Shown here: one piece after another, positions 7,485-16,143 of the stretch | Numbering within the stretch: position 1 is the first letter of the stretch | How the letters are laid out: every line of letters starts with the position of its first letter | Notes under the pieces: model-generated | Seen by the model: the letters and a program-made list of their open reading frames with translations, nothing else | What the model was told of the DNA's origin: nothing | The model's database searches: none | NCBI GenBank assembly: GCA_022825265.1 | Contig: JAJDXE010000010.1 | Span: forward strand, 372,001-436,000 | Reading direction: 5' to 3' | DNA length: 64,000 nucleotides | Source of the DNA: Dehalococcoidia bacterium | GTDB lineage: Bacteria; Chloroflexota; Dehalococcoidia; Bin125 | Position numbers and translations under genes: made by a program

Positions 7485-8265
7485 ACCCGGCCACGCCCTC
7501 CCGAATGTCGGGCGCCAGCCCCGCAACGAGCACTTCCCGAACCCGCCGATAGCCGTCGGCGTCCCAACCAAGCTCGTCCGCAAGGCACCGAGCAGCGTCG
7601 CCAGTGCCCGCTCGAAAATGACCGGCAGTCTCCACAAAGTGATCCACCACAAACCGACGAGCCCCGGTCGCGGCGACCTGCTCAACGAACCGGCGAGGAT
7701 CCTCAAGCGGCAATAGAGGCGTCATCGTGATCGCGACCGGAATGCCTGCCTCCGCAATCACCGAGGCCGCGTGCAGACGCTCGGGAATCGGCGGGTTGCG
7801 AGGCTCGAACGCCCGCCGCACAACCTCCGAGTCCGTCGTCACGCTGACGTTGACGCAGACCTCCCGGAACTCACTCAGCAGATCAACGTCACGCGAGACA
7901 AGCGGACTCCGAGTCTGGACGACCAGGCGAGCCTCACGCTCAGCGAGGATCGGCAAGAGCGATCGAGTCAACTCCAACCGCCGCTCGATCGGTTGGTACG
8001 GATCCGTCGCGCTGCTCATGTAAACAGTCCTGCCCTGCAAAGATCGACGCATCCTCGACAGCTTCAGCGCCGCATTCCGCTTCACCCGAACCCAGTCGCC
8101 CCACGACGCCTGCTTGTCGAACGGCGCAAAGAAGGCCGCGTAGCAGTACGAGCAGCCAAAGCTGCACCCGACGTAGGGATTGAGCGAGTAGTCGTACTCG
8201 CTCAGATACCCGGCGCCTCGCGTCAGGATCTGATGCGCGTCGTAGGACTCAACCGCGACGGCCAC
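7444..8265 (-). CDS. radical SAM protein, SPL/Rv2578c-like
   Basis: A 273-residue radical SAM enzyme with the [4Fe-4S] motif CxxxCxxC at Cys34, Cys38 and Cys41 (YVGCSFGCSYCY). The context NPYVGC and the later SSATDPYQPIE match the family that includes spore photoproduct lyase-like and Rv2578c-like proteins of unknown substrate. The start is probably the GTG at 8265, only a few bases beyond the CoA-transferase stop, so it is likely the last gene of that unit. It overlaps the convergent alpha/beta hydrolase gene tail to tail. No auxiliary cysteine cluster is obvious. Confidence 0.85.
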   Translation of the reverse strand: MAVAVESYDAHQILTRGAGYLSEYDYSLNPYVGCSFGCSYCYAAFFAPFDKQASWGDWVRVKRNAALKLSRMRRSLQGRTVYMSSATDPYQPIERRLELTRSLLPILAEREARLVVQTRSPLVSRDVDLLSEFREVCVNVSVTTDSEVVRRAFEPRNPPIPERLHAASVIAEAGIPVAITMTPLLPLEDPRRFVEQVAATGARRFVVDHFVETAGHFRAGTGDAARCLADELGWDADGYRRVREVLVAGLAPDIREGVAGFSPEYLLSSPSLR

Positions 8266-8271
8266 GACCGA

Positions 8272-9477
8272 TTAGTCAAACGCCCCTGAGACCAGGTGCT
8301 CGACATACTCGTCGTCCGACATCCCAACGATGTCCTTGTAAACGTACTCGTTGTCCTCGCCGAGGAGCGGCGCGGCCTTGGTCAGCTCGGCGGGTGTCTC
8401 CGACAGCCGGAACGATGGCCCGTCATACGCCCGATGGCCCATCGTCGGATGATCGAGCATCCAGTAGTGTCCCCGATGCGCAAGCTGCGGATCGTTGCGC
8501 AGGTCCTCGGGCGTCTGGACGACCCCGGCCGGCACTCCAGCCGCCTGCAACCGCTCCATCAACTCTTCGGCTTGTTGAGTCCGCGTCCACTCGGCAATCT
8601 CAGCATCGAGCGCATCCGCATCGATCGATATCCAAGAATCTTGCCCTGCAACATCAGCCAATGCGGCCAGTTCCGAGTCGCTCGTCACGGTGATCGCAAT
8701 CCAGCGGTCATCATCGTCACCCCGAGCAGCACACTGATACGTGCCGTACGGCCGATAGTCCGGATGCCCCGCGCCCAGAGCCTGCTGCTCCCGGCCGTTG
8801 ACGGTGTAGTCGAGAATCATCGTCTCGGTCGCGTGGATCGCAGCCTCCATCTGGCCGAAGTCGATGTTCTGTCCCTCGCCCGTGCGCTGACGATGGTCGA
8901 GCGCAGCGAGCAGGGCCGAGGCGGCGAAGTGCGGGACGAGGAAATCGGTGTAGGCGACGCCGGTGCCGATCGGCTCCTCGCCGGGATAGGCGGTCAGGTG
9001 CGAAATGCCAGCGGCGGCCTGGAGCACGTGTCCGTAGCCCTGCCACATCGACCACGGTCCGGTCAGGCCGTACATCGGCATCGAGATCATGATCAGGTCG
9101 GGCCGCACCTCGCACAGGTTCTCGTAGGTCATCCCCCAGGCGCGCATCGCCTTGGGCGTAAACGACTCCGTCACGATGTCGCAGTGCTCAACGATCCGCT
9201 TGGCTATCTTGACGCCGTCGGGATGCTGCAGATTCAAAGAGACGCACTTCTTGGACGAGTTGAAGTCGGCGTAGTAGCCGCTGTTGTCGAGTCCGGGTTC
9301 GTCGTTGACGAACGGCGGCGCGCGGCGCAGCGGCTCAGGTCGGACCGAGGATTCGATTCGGATCACCTCGGCCCCATGATCGGCGAGGTACTTGGAGACC
9401 AGCGGCCCAACCCCGACCCAGGCAAAGTCGGCTATCCGGATGCCCTCGAAGACTCGGTCTGTCTGCTCGCTGATCAT
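8272..9477 (-). CDS. CaiB/BaiF family (class III) CoA-transferase
   Basis: A 401-residue class III CoA-transferase. The N-terminal Rossmann part (RIADFAWVGVGPLVSKYLADHGAEV) and the C-terminal segment with RLSETPAE are typical. The catalytic Asp that forms the acyl anhydride aligns with Asp178 (GVAYTDFLV). Such enzymes move CoA from an acyl-CoA to a free acid and are usually paired interlocked dimers. It lies nine bases after the related gene at 9487-10749, in which the catalytic Asp is replaced, so the two may form a heteromer (inference). Substrate unknown. Confidence 0.9.
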   Translation of the reverse strand: MISEQTDRVFEGIRIADFAWVGVGPLVSKYLADHGAEVIRIESSVRPEPLRRAPPFVNDEPGLDNSGYYADFNSSKKCVSLNLQHPDGVKIAKRIVEHCDIVTESFTPKAMRAWGMTYENLCEVRPDLIMISMPMYGLTGPWSMWQGYGHVLQAAAGISHLTAYPGEEPIGTGVAYTDFLVPHFAASALLAALDHRQRTGEGQNIDFGQMEAAIHATETMILDYTVNGREQQALGAGHPDYRPYGTYQCAARGDDDDRWIAITVTSDSELAALADVAGQDSWISIDADALDAEIAEWTRTQQAEELMERLQAAGVPAGVVQTPEDLRNDPQLAHRGHYWMLDHPTMGHRAYDGPSFRLSETPAELTKAAPLLGEDNEYVYKDIVGMSDDEYVEHLVSGAFD

Positions 9478-9486
9478 CTGCCGCTC

Positions 9487-10749
9487 CTAGATCACGCCCT
9501 GCTCGGACAGCTCAAGGATCTCCTCATCTGAGAATCCGAGCAGATTCCCGTACACGTAGAAGTTGTGCTCGCCGATCCGAGGCGCGCGGTGACGTACCGA
9601 GATCGGAGTCTTACTCAGCTTGGCCCACGGACCGGGATAGGTCACGTGAGCGCCCTCGTGTTCGACCTCGGTCCAGTAATCCCGCGCCTCAAGGTGCTCG
9701 TTCTCGATCAAATCCCTCGGCGTATTGACAATCCCCCAGCCATTGCGGATCTGCTGAGCCTCGGCGACCAGCTGCGCCCGGGGGAACCGCTTGCAGAACG
9801 CCACCAGGACATCGTTGAGGTGGTCGCCGTCCTCTCCGGCCGGTGGAATCAGAATGCCCTGGGTCGCATCCAGCTTGGCCAACCACTCGTCCGAAGTGAG
9901 GTCCTCAGCCATTCCATGATGATCAAGCCACTCGATCGTCTGCCTGGCAGTCAGTCCGAACAATCCGCCGTACGACAGTGCTGCGACATAGCCGTCCGCT
10001 GCCTCATACACGTACTGCCCCGACTTGTACCCACCGATCTCACGACCATTCCCCGGCCGCCCATTGTTGATCCCACGGATGTCCCAGGTCGGCGACGCGT
10101 TGTCATGAGTGAACGTGACCGCTTCCTGCATCGACTGATCGACATGTTGCCCGCGACCGCTCTTGGTGCGCTGATAGTGAGCGATCAGCGTGCCAACCAC
10201 CGCCTGCGCCGAGACCTGGGTGAACCCCTGCGAGGCCGTCGGGCGAATCGGCGGACGGCCGGGCGCCCCGCACATCGAGGACAGACCGCCCATCGCCGTG
10301 CCGACGAGATCGGTGGCTTTCCAGTTCGCGTATGGTCCTTCGCGTCCGAACGGCGTGATCGACGTGTGAACCAGTCCGGGATGCGAGGAGCGCACCGTCT
10401 CGACGCCGAGCCCGAGCGCCGCCGCGGCGTCGGGCGGGCAGGTCTCAACCAGGAAGTCGGCGCTCTCGAGCAGCTTCGAGAACAGCTCCTGCCCCTGAAT
10501 CGTGGTCAGGTCCAGCGTCACGCCCAGCTTGTTCGAATTGAACGTCCACCAGTGCAGCGAGTACTCAGGGTCAACCACATCACCTCGGAACGGCCCAATG
10601 AACCGCGACTCGTCCCCACCCGGCTGTTCAACCTTGATCACTTCCGCACCAAGGTCGCCAAGCATTCGCCCGGCAAGCTGTCCAAGCTCATTGGTCAGGT
10701 CAATCACCCGGAATGGAGCAAGCGGTCCGGCGGCAGTTTGAGTCGTCAT
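9487..10749 (-). CDS. CaiB/BaiF family CoA-transferase paralogue lacking the catalytic Asp
   Basis: A 420-residue class III CoA-transferase by its N-terminus (GQLAGRMLGDLGAEVIKVE), the NSNKLGVTLDL segment and the C-terminal LSKTPISVRHRAPRIGEHN. Aligning RPTASQGFTQVS with RPGYSIGDMAGG of the homologue at 30804-32006 puts Phe176 where the catalytic Asp should be. It may therefore be a structural or CoA-binding partner of the neighbouring intact subunit. A TATCAT element lies seven bases before its ATG, so it heads the three-gene minus-strand unit. Confidence 0.88.
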   Translation of the reverse strand: MTTQTAAGPLAPFRVIDLTNELGQLAGRMLGDLGAEVIKVEQPGGDESRFIGPFRGDVVDPEYSLHWWTFNSNKLGVTLDLTTIQGQELFSKLLESADFLVETCPPDAAAALGLGVETVRSSHPGLVHTSITPFGREGPYANWKATDLVGTAMGGLSSMCGAPGRPPIRPTASQGFTQVSAQAVVGTLIAHYQRTKSGRGQHVDQSMQEAVTFTHDNASPTWDIRGINNGRPGNGREIGGYKSGQYVYEAADGYVAALSYGGLFGLTARQTIEWLDHHGMAEDLTSDEWLAKLDATQGILIPPAGEDGDHLNDVLVAFCKRFPRAQLVAEAQQIRNGWGIVNTPRDLIENEHLEARDYWTEVEHEGAHVTYPGPWAKLSKTPISVRHRAPRIGEHNFYVYGNLLGFSDEEILELSEQGVI

Positions 10750-10756
10750 GGAGAGG

Positions 10757-10762
10757 ATGATA
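10757..10762 (-). promoter_or_regulatory. -10 element for the CoA-transferase operon, leaderless
   Basis: TATCAT on the minus strand with seven bases to the ATG at 10749; no Shine-Dalgarno sequence is seen. Confidence 0.5.
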
Positions 10763-10813
10763 GTCGGAAGGGCCGCCCCAAGAGCACGCCTGTTGGGGGG
10801 CGTCTGGGCTCAG

Positions 10814-11848
10814 TCAGCTTGCCGCCGCCGCGTGATCCGAACGGCGATGAATCACATGCACGCCCTCCAACGAGGGAATCACACGCTCGATCGCCTGGCG
10901 CAGTTCGTCAAGATTGATCTGCTCTTGAGCCGACACGGCAATGGGGCGAGATCCCACATGCTCCATGATGCCCTCGAGCACATCAACGAGCGGTTCTTCG
11001 AGCGCGTCGATCTTGTTGACCACGGTTAGCGTCGGTCGTTGATCGACTCCGAGTTCCCTCAGCGTGCGCTCGACACTCGCCACCTGTTCGAGGACATCCG
11101 GCGAGGTGCCGTCGACGACGTGGAGGAGGAGGTCGGCCTCCTCCAGCTCTTCGAGCGTGGCGCGGAAGGCGGCGACGAGCTGGGTCGGCAGCTTCTGGAT
11201 GAAGCCGACGGTGTCGGAGAGCAGCACAGTGTGTTCCTCGGACAGACGGCAGCGCCGGGTTGTCGGATCGAGCGTCTCGAAGAGCCGGTCGCGGGCGCGG
11301 ACCTTGGCGTCAGTCAACGAGTTCATCAGGGTCGACTTACCGGCGTTGGTGTAGCCGACCAGCGCGACCAGCGGGATGCCGGCCCGGTCGCGCTTGTTCC
11401 GGTGTTGCTGCCGATGCGTGCGGACTCCATCGAGGTCTTTCTTGAGCCGCTTGATCTGGTTGCGGATCAGCCGCCGGTCGGTCTCGAGCTGCGTCTCACC
11501 AGGACCCCGCGAACCGATCGCGCCCTCCATCCGCTCCAGGTGCTCCCACTGGCCGGTCAGGCGCGGCAGCAGGTACTCGTGCTGCGCCAGAGCGACCTGC
11601 ACCACACCCTCGCGGGTGTGAGCGCGCTGGCTGAAGATGTCCAGAATCAGCGCCGTGCGATCGATGATCTTGATCTCCAGCCGCTGTTCAAGATTGCGCT
11701 GCTGAGCCGGGGTCAGTTCGTCGTCGAAGATTGCGACGGTCGCCCTGAGTTCGTCGCGTAGCTCGGCGATCTGCTCCAACTTCCCCTTGCCCACGTAGGA
11801 GCGCGGGTCGGGGTGGCGGAGTCGCTGCTTGACTCTGGCCAGCGGCAT
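10814..11848 (-). CDS. hflX: GTPase HflX
   Basis: A ribosome-associated GTPase of the HflX family. The part from the first in-frame ATG (344 residues) contains SYVGKGKLEQ, the linker motif GSRGPGETQLETDRR, the P-loop GYTNAGKST, the switch segments DPTTRR and DTVGF, and NKID. Family proteins split ribosomes and act in stress recovery. The conserved N-terminal domain continues in frame upstream of this ATG (FERAILVGVDFRRA through ELAQLAFTAGA), to at least 11953, so the real protein is longer. No ATG, GTG or TTG lies in that stretch; see the separate entry for 11849-12106. It is the last gene of the minus-strand run that starts at 19407. Confidence 0.9.
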   Translation of the reverse strand: MPLARVKQRLRHPDPRSYVGKGKLEQIAELRDELRATVAIFDDELTPAQQRNLEQRLEIKIIDRTALILDIFSQRAHTREGVVQVALAQHEYLLPRLTGQWEHLERMEGAIGSRGPGETQLETDRRLIRNQIKRLKKDLDGVRTHRQQHRNKRDRAGIPLVALVGYTNAGKSTLMNSLTDAKVRARDRLFETLDPTTRRCRLSEEHTVLLSDTVGFIQKLPTQLVAAFRATLEELEEADLLLHVVDGTSPDVLEQVASVERTLRELGVDQRPTLTVVNKIDALEEPLVDVLEGIMEHVGSRPIAVSAQEQINLDELRQAIERVIPSLEGVHVIHRRSDHAAAAS

Positions 11849-12106
11849 CGCACCGGCGGTGAAGGCGAGTTGGGCCAGCTCTTCGAGCGAGGCGTCGATG
11901 TTCCAGTGGGCCGCGCGTCGGAAGTCGACGCCGACGAGGATGGCGCGCTCGAAGGGAGGATGAGTGGGATGGTGCTTGCGGCGTCCGCCTTTGGGCCGCC
12001 TGTTGCGTTGACGTGGAATTGCGGTCTCCGTCGCTACGTCGGACGGCCAGAGCCGCCGGACGAGGTGCAGTCTAGTCAGAGCAAATGACGGAACCTAGCT
12101 GAACAT
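11849..12106 (-). other. hflX 5' region: Shine-Dalgarno, ATG, then in-frame amber codon
   Basis: AGGAGGT at 12117-12123 (minus strand) is followed ten bases later by ATG at 12106-12104, then TTC AGC TAG. After the TAG at 12097-12095 the same frame stays open for 82 codons and enters the conserved HflX N-terminal domain before the first internal ATG at 11848. In between only weak starts such as CTG (12079, 12070) exist. Options are a point mutation or assembly error in the fourth codon, amber readthrough, reinitiation, or a rare start codon. Confidence 0.65.
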
Positions 12107-12143
12107 GTCTACGCGGACCTCCTGTGTGGTGGTTAGCTTCAGC

Positions 12144-13307
12144 TTACTGCGAAGTGAACGCCGCGATGCGTTCGACTCCTTCGTCGACCTCTTCGTCGGG
12201 GAGGGTCAGCGAGAGGCGGATGTAGCCTTCTCCGGCTGGGCCGTAGCCGTTGCCGGGGGTAACGACGACTCCCTGCTCTTCGATCAGGCGAGCGGCGAAG
12301 TCGGCGGAAGTGTCGCCCTCCGGAATTCGGGCCCAGATGTAGAGGGAGGCCTTGGGATTGGTGACCTCGAGGCCGATGGAGCGGAGCGCGCTGACGACCT
12401 TGTCGCGGCGCTTCTGGATGATGGCGTTGTTGGCTTCGATCACAGACTGGTCGCCGTCGAGCGCGGCGATAGCCATCTGCTGGATGGCCTGGGGGATGCC
12501 GGAGTCGATGTTTGACTTGACTCGGAGCAGCGGGTCGACGAGCTCGGCGTTGCCGCAGGCCCAACCGAGCCGCCAGCCGGTCATGTTGAACGTCTTTGAG
12601 AGCGAGAAGTATTCCATTCCTGCCGACTTGCCAGATGGCGCCTGCAGGTATGCGGGAGCTTCATAGCCGTCGAATGTGACGTCGCAGTAGGCGTTGTCGT
12701 GGAGGACGGCGATCTCGTTGTCGAGCCCAAACTGTGCGGCTCGCTCGAAGAAGTCGATGTCGGCCAGCGCGCCGGTCGGATTGTTGGGATAGTTGATCCA
12801 GAGCACCCGAGCCTGCTCTCGCACGTCGGCAGGCACGCCGTCCAGGTCGGGCAGGAAGCCGTTCTCCTCGGTCAGCGGCAGGTAGTGCGAGGTACCGCCG
12901 GCGAACATCGTGCCGATCGCGTAGACCGGATAGGCCGGATCGGGGACGAGGGCGACGTCGCCGGGATCGATGAAGCAAAGCGCCGAGTTGGCGATGCCTT
13001 CCTTGGCTCCGATCAGCGGGACGATCTCGGTGGCCGGATCCAGCGCCACCTCAAACCGCCGAGCCATCCAGCGCGCGATGCACTCGCGCAGTTCGGGCAG
13101 ACCTTCGGTCTCCGGATATCGATGGTTCGCCGGCACATCGGCGTGCTCGTGCAGCGCTTCGAGAATGTGCGGGTGCGTCGGCAGATCGGGGTCGCCGATC
13201 CCGAACGAGATCACGCGCACGCCCTTCTCGCGCTGCTCGGCGATCTTGCGTGAGATCTCGACGAAGAGATACGGCGGAAGGTCCTGGACACGTTGAGCGG
13301 TGCGCAT
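12144..13307 (-). CDS. dapL: LL-diaminopimelate aminotransferase-type class I/II aminotransferase
   Basis: A 387-residue PLP fold-type I aminotransferase. SFGIGDPDLPTHP (34-46), NYPNNPTGA (172-180), HDNAYCDVTFDGY and SLSKTFNMTGWRLGWACGN follow the pattern of DapL enzymes, with the PLP lysine at Lys238. DapL converts tetrahydrodipicolinate to LL-diaminopimelate in one step. dapF lies two genes upstream, and its product takes the LL-isomer to meso-DAP, so the cluster supplies both lysine and peptidoglycan. A broader-specificity aminotransferase cannot be excluded. Confidence 0.85.
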   Translation of the reverse strand: MRTAQRVQDLPPYLFVEISRKIAEQREKGVRVISFGIGDPDLPTHPHILEALHEHADVPANHRYPETEGLPELRECIARWMARRFEVALDPATEIVPLIGAKEGIANSALCFIDPGDVALVPDPAYPVYAIGTMFAGGTSHYLPLTEENGFLPDLDGVPADVREQARVLWINYPNNPTGALADIDFFERAAQFGLDNEIAVLHDNAYCDVTFDGYEAPAYLQAPSGKSAGMEYFSLSKTFNMTGWRLGWACGNAELVDPLLRVKSNIDSGIPQAIQQMAIAALDGDQSVIEANNAIIQKRRDKVVSALRSIGLEVTNPKASLYIWARIPEGDTSADFAARLIEEQGVVVTPGNGYGPAGEGYIRLSLTLPDEEVDEGVERIAAFTSQ

Positions 13308-13348
13308 GCGTGCTTCTTTCGAAATGCGTGAGGAAAGCGGAGTGGCCC

Positions 13349-14281
13349 TTAGAAGCGACCCCAGATTTTGCCGACCTTGACGTAGGTAGTGACCTTCTCG
13401 TCGTAGCGACGCTGGACTTCTGCTGGATCCGCAGGCCGTTGGTAGGTCAGTTCATTGGTCACATGGCGGAAGTTGAGTTCCTTGAGCAGCGGCTCACCAG
13501 CGCTGTCGCCAGCGACGCGCAACGTCATCGCCCGACGATTCGCTTCCGCGCCCCGCTGCATAGCGGTCGCCAACAACGCACGCGAGACCTCAGTGAAGTC
13601 TTGATCCGGGTGGACGATCAACTCTTCCGCAGCGATGCCCCGCTTCTCTGCCGGAATCGTGCGGATGTATCCCGCCGGCAAGCCATCCCGCTCGGCGATC
13701 CCGATCCACTCGGAATCGTCGAAGAACTGGTTGGCTAGCGGAGGCGCGTGCGCGCCCTCTCCCGCGGCGAGCTGCTCGATCTCCACTACTGCCTCGCCAT
13801 CGTCAGCCGTCGCGTCGCGGACACTGATGCCAGGAGCAATCTCCGGCAGCGCCTGGTCGCGAACATCGCGACAGCGCATCACCGAGACCTCGGACGGCGA
13901 GACAAAGCCCGCGCCGATCAGCATCGGCTCGACGTAGTGGCGATGGGGGAAATCGGTGTAGTCGATCACCATCAGCTCCGAGTCCGAGTGCTCCGTCGCC
14001 AGCTCGCCCATCTCGTTGAGCAGGTTCGTCAGGTGCAACCGGATGTGGTTGATGGTGTCGAACTCGTAGAAGATGCGCAGATGTCGGCCATAGGGGATGC
14101 CGATCACATAGCCGTCATCACACTGCGTCGAGAGCATCCGCGGCAACCTGACCAACTCGTCGAAGTCGACGTCGGGCTGGTTGCGGTAGGCGAGTTGCTT
14201 CGATGCCAGCGTCTCGTGCAGTTCGCGCACAAAGCCGGGTGCGACATCCTGTGCATGCCGCGTGTAGTCAGGTATGACCAT
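13349..14281 (-). CDS. GNAT family N-acetyltransferase-like protein
   Basis: A 310-residue protein whose second half looks like a GNAT domain: GYIRTIPAEKRGIAAEELIVHPD, then a helix with RALLATAMQRGAEANRRAMTLRV, then a C-terminal ELNFRH segment as in the last strands of the fold. The acetyl-CoA loop is degenerate (no clear Q/RxxGxG/A), so activity is uncertain. The first 150 residues look like a divergent second domain. It lies between dapF and dapL with gaps of 46 and 41 bp, so it is probably co-transcribed with them, but nothing ties it to DAP synthesis. Confidence 0.65.
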   Translation of the reverse strand: MVIPDYTRHAQDVAPGFVRELHETLASKQLAYRNQPDVDFDELVRLPRMLSTQCDDGYVIGIPYGRHLRIFYEFDTINHIRLHLTNLLNEMGELATEHSDSELMVIDYTDFPHRHYVEPMLIGAGFVSPSEVSVMRCRDVRDQALPEIAPGISVRDATADDGEAVVEIEQLAAGEGAHAPPLANQFFDDSEWIGIAERDGLPAGYIRTIPAEKRGIAAEELIVHPDQDFTEVSRALLATAMQRGAEANRRAMTLRVAGDSAGEPLLKELNFRHVTNELTYQRPADPAEVQRRYDEKVTTYVKVGKIWGRF

Positions 14282-14327
14282 CAGTTGTCCATTCGCTCGT
14301 GAGTCGGGTTGGGAACGTTCTGCATGT

Positions 14328-15227
14328 TCACCGGACGCTCAACAGGTTGGCGTCCAACTGTCCTTCAAATGAGAATGAGGCCGGACCGGTCATGAAGACC
14401 GACGCCGACGGATCATCGAGGCCATTCCAGGCGATCTCAAGGTCACCGCCGGGCAAAGAAATGGTCGCTGCCGAATCGGCCAGACCTCGCAGCCGAGCCG
14501 CAACCAGCACTGCACAGGCGCCCGAGCCGCAGGCCAGGGTGATTCCAACGCCGCGCTCCCAGACCCGCATCTTCAGATGGTCCGGCGTGAGCACATTGAC
14601 AATCTCGAAGTTCGTCTTCTTGGGGAAGTCCGGATGAGTCTCGATCAACGGGCCAATCTCCGTCAGCGGAAAATCGTCAACCTCGTCCTCGGTGAACCAC
14701 ACCGCGTGGGGATTGCCCATGCTGACACAGGTCAGGTCAAACGCCCGACCCTCGACCTCTACTTCATGATGCAGAATCGGCGACGGACCCTCATGCGCGA
14801 CCGGAATCTCATCCGCCTGCAGCCAGGCCTGTCCCATGTCGACACGCACGCGGTCGACGGTCGATGAGGTCATCGCCGAGAGATCGGCCTGCAACACCCC
14901 CGCGCCAGTCTCAATCGCCAGTGCGCCGTCGCTCGGCGTCATCCCGACCCGCTCGACCAGGTACTTCGTGAAACAGCGAAAGCCGTTGCCGCACATCTCG
15001 CCGTCGGAGCCGTCGGAGTTGACGATCACCATCCGGGCAGCAGCGACATCAGTGTCCTGAGCAATCAGGATCCCGTCAGCGCCCACGCCGAAGTGCCGAT
15101 CGCAGATGCGCGGCGCCGCGGCTGACCAGTCGATCTCGTTCAGGTGCGCATTCTCGCCCAGTGCGTCGATCAGCAGGAAATCGTTGCCTGCGCCCTGCAC
15201 CTTGAGAAATGGGATGGACATGCTCAT
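14328..15227 (-). CDS. dapF: diaminopimelate epimerase
   Basis: A 299-residue PLP-independent epimerase interconverting LL- and meso-diaminopimelate. The two catalytic cysteines are visible: Cys79 in MCGNGFRC and Cys233 in LACGSGAC. GAGNDFL near the N-terminus and GNPHAVW in the middle are also family hallmarks. Length is near normal, with a slightly long C-terminus. A CCGGAGC purine-rich sequence precedes the start; the second Met (residue 3) is an alternative. It follows miaA by 21 bp. Confidence 0.95.
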   Translation of the reverse strand: MSMSIPFLKVQGAGNDFLLIDALGENAHLNEIDWSAAAPRICDRHFGVGADGILIAQDTDVAAARMVIVNSDGSDGEMCGNGFRCFTKYLVERVGMTPSDGALAIETGAGVLQADLSAMTSSTVDRVRVDMGQAWLQADEIPVAHEGPSPILHHEVEVEGRAFDLTCVSMGNPHAVWFTEDEVDDFPLTEIGPLIETHPDFPKKTNFEIVNVLTPDHLKMRVWERGVGITLACGSGACAVLVAARLRGLADSAATISLPGGDLEIAWNGLDDPSASVFMTGPASFSFEGQLDANLLSVR

Positions 15228-15248
15228 GCTCCGGCGGTTGAGTGCATC

Positions 15249-16130
15249 TTACTCAAGCATCGCGAGCGGAACATCAGCGGCCCAACAAATCGCGGGATCA
15301 TCGCGGCGGAACCACGACCGCTGCCGGCGAGCGAACCGCCTGGTCGCCTGAGCCACGCCCTCAACAGCCTCTTCCAGCGACAGTTCACCACGCAAGTGCG
15401 CCAGCACCTCGCGATAGCCAATCGAGTCAAACCCTGGCGAGTCCTTGGGAATGCCCTCAGCGAGCAGTTCGCGAACTTCCTCGACGAATCCAGCGTCGAA
15501 CATCGAACTAGTTCGCAGACCAATCCGCCCATCAAGCTCTTCCAACGAGACGTCCGGCGCAACAGCTCGATAGCTCACCGGCTCGCGCATCTGTTGCCAT
15601 TCGGAGATCGGCCTGCCCGTGAAGTGATGCACCTCCAGCGCCCGGATGATTCGCCTGACGTTCGTCGAACCGATCACTTCGGCGGCCCTCGGATCGATTT
15701 CCAAGAGTCGCTGGAAGAGTGAGTCGGCGGGCTGACTGGACAGCGCCTCGCGGTACTTCGAGTCTTCGGCCACCGGCGGAATCTGCCAGCCTTCGAGCAG
15801 GGCTCGCATGTGCTGTCCGCTGCCGCCGACCACGATCGGTCGCTTGCCCCTGGCCTGGATGTCCTCGATCGCTGCCCGAGCGGCCTTGAGATAGGCGCCT
15901 AGCGAGTAGCGCTCCGTTGGCTCGACGATGTCGATGCACCAATGGGGGATCTGATCGCGTATTTCGGCGGTCGGCTTGGCCGTGCCGATGTCGAGCCGGC
16001 GGTAGATTTGGCGCGAGTCGATCGAGACGATCTCGCCGTCGAGCTCGCGCGCAATCCGCAGCGCCCAGTCGGACTTGCCGGACGCGGTCAGTCCGACGAC
16101 GGCGATCAGCGGCTTGTCCTCAGTCGCCAA
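15249..16130 (-). CDS. miaA: tRNA dimethylallyltransferase
   Basis: A 293-residue enzyme that adds a dimethylallyl group to A37 of tRNAs reading UNN codons. It has the P-loop GLTASGKS near the N-terminus, DSRQIYRRLDIGTAKPT for substrate binding, VGGSGQH and the C-terminal GYREVLAHL and ARRQRSWFR segments. The only sensible start is TTG at 16130, a few residues before IAVVGLTASGKS; the reading frame continues upstream but there overlaps tpiA without similarity to MiaA. It begins 13 bp after the tpiA stop. Confidence 0.92.
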   Translation of the reverse strand: MATEDKPLIAVVGLTASGKSDWALRIARELDGEIVSIDSRQIYRRLDIGTAKPTAEIRDQIPHWCIDIVEPTERYSLGAYLKAARAAIEDIQARGKRPIVVGGSGQHMRALLEGWQIPPVAEDSKYREALSSQPADSLFQRLLEIDPRAAEVIGSTNVRRIIRALEVHHFTGRPISEWQQMREPVSYRAVAPDVSLEELDGRIGLRTSSMFDAGFVEEVRELLAEGIPKDSPGFDSIGYREVLAHLRGELSLEEAVEGVAQATRRFARRQRSWFRRDDPAICWAADVPLAMLE

Positions 16131-16143
16131 TTGCTCGACGCAC

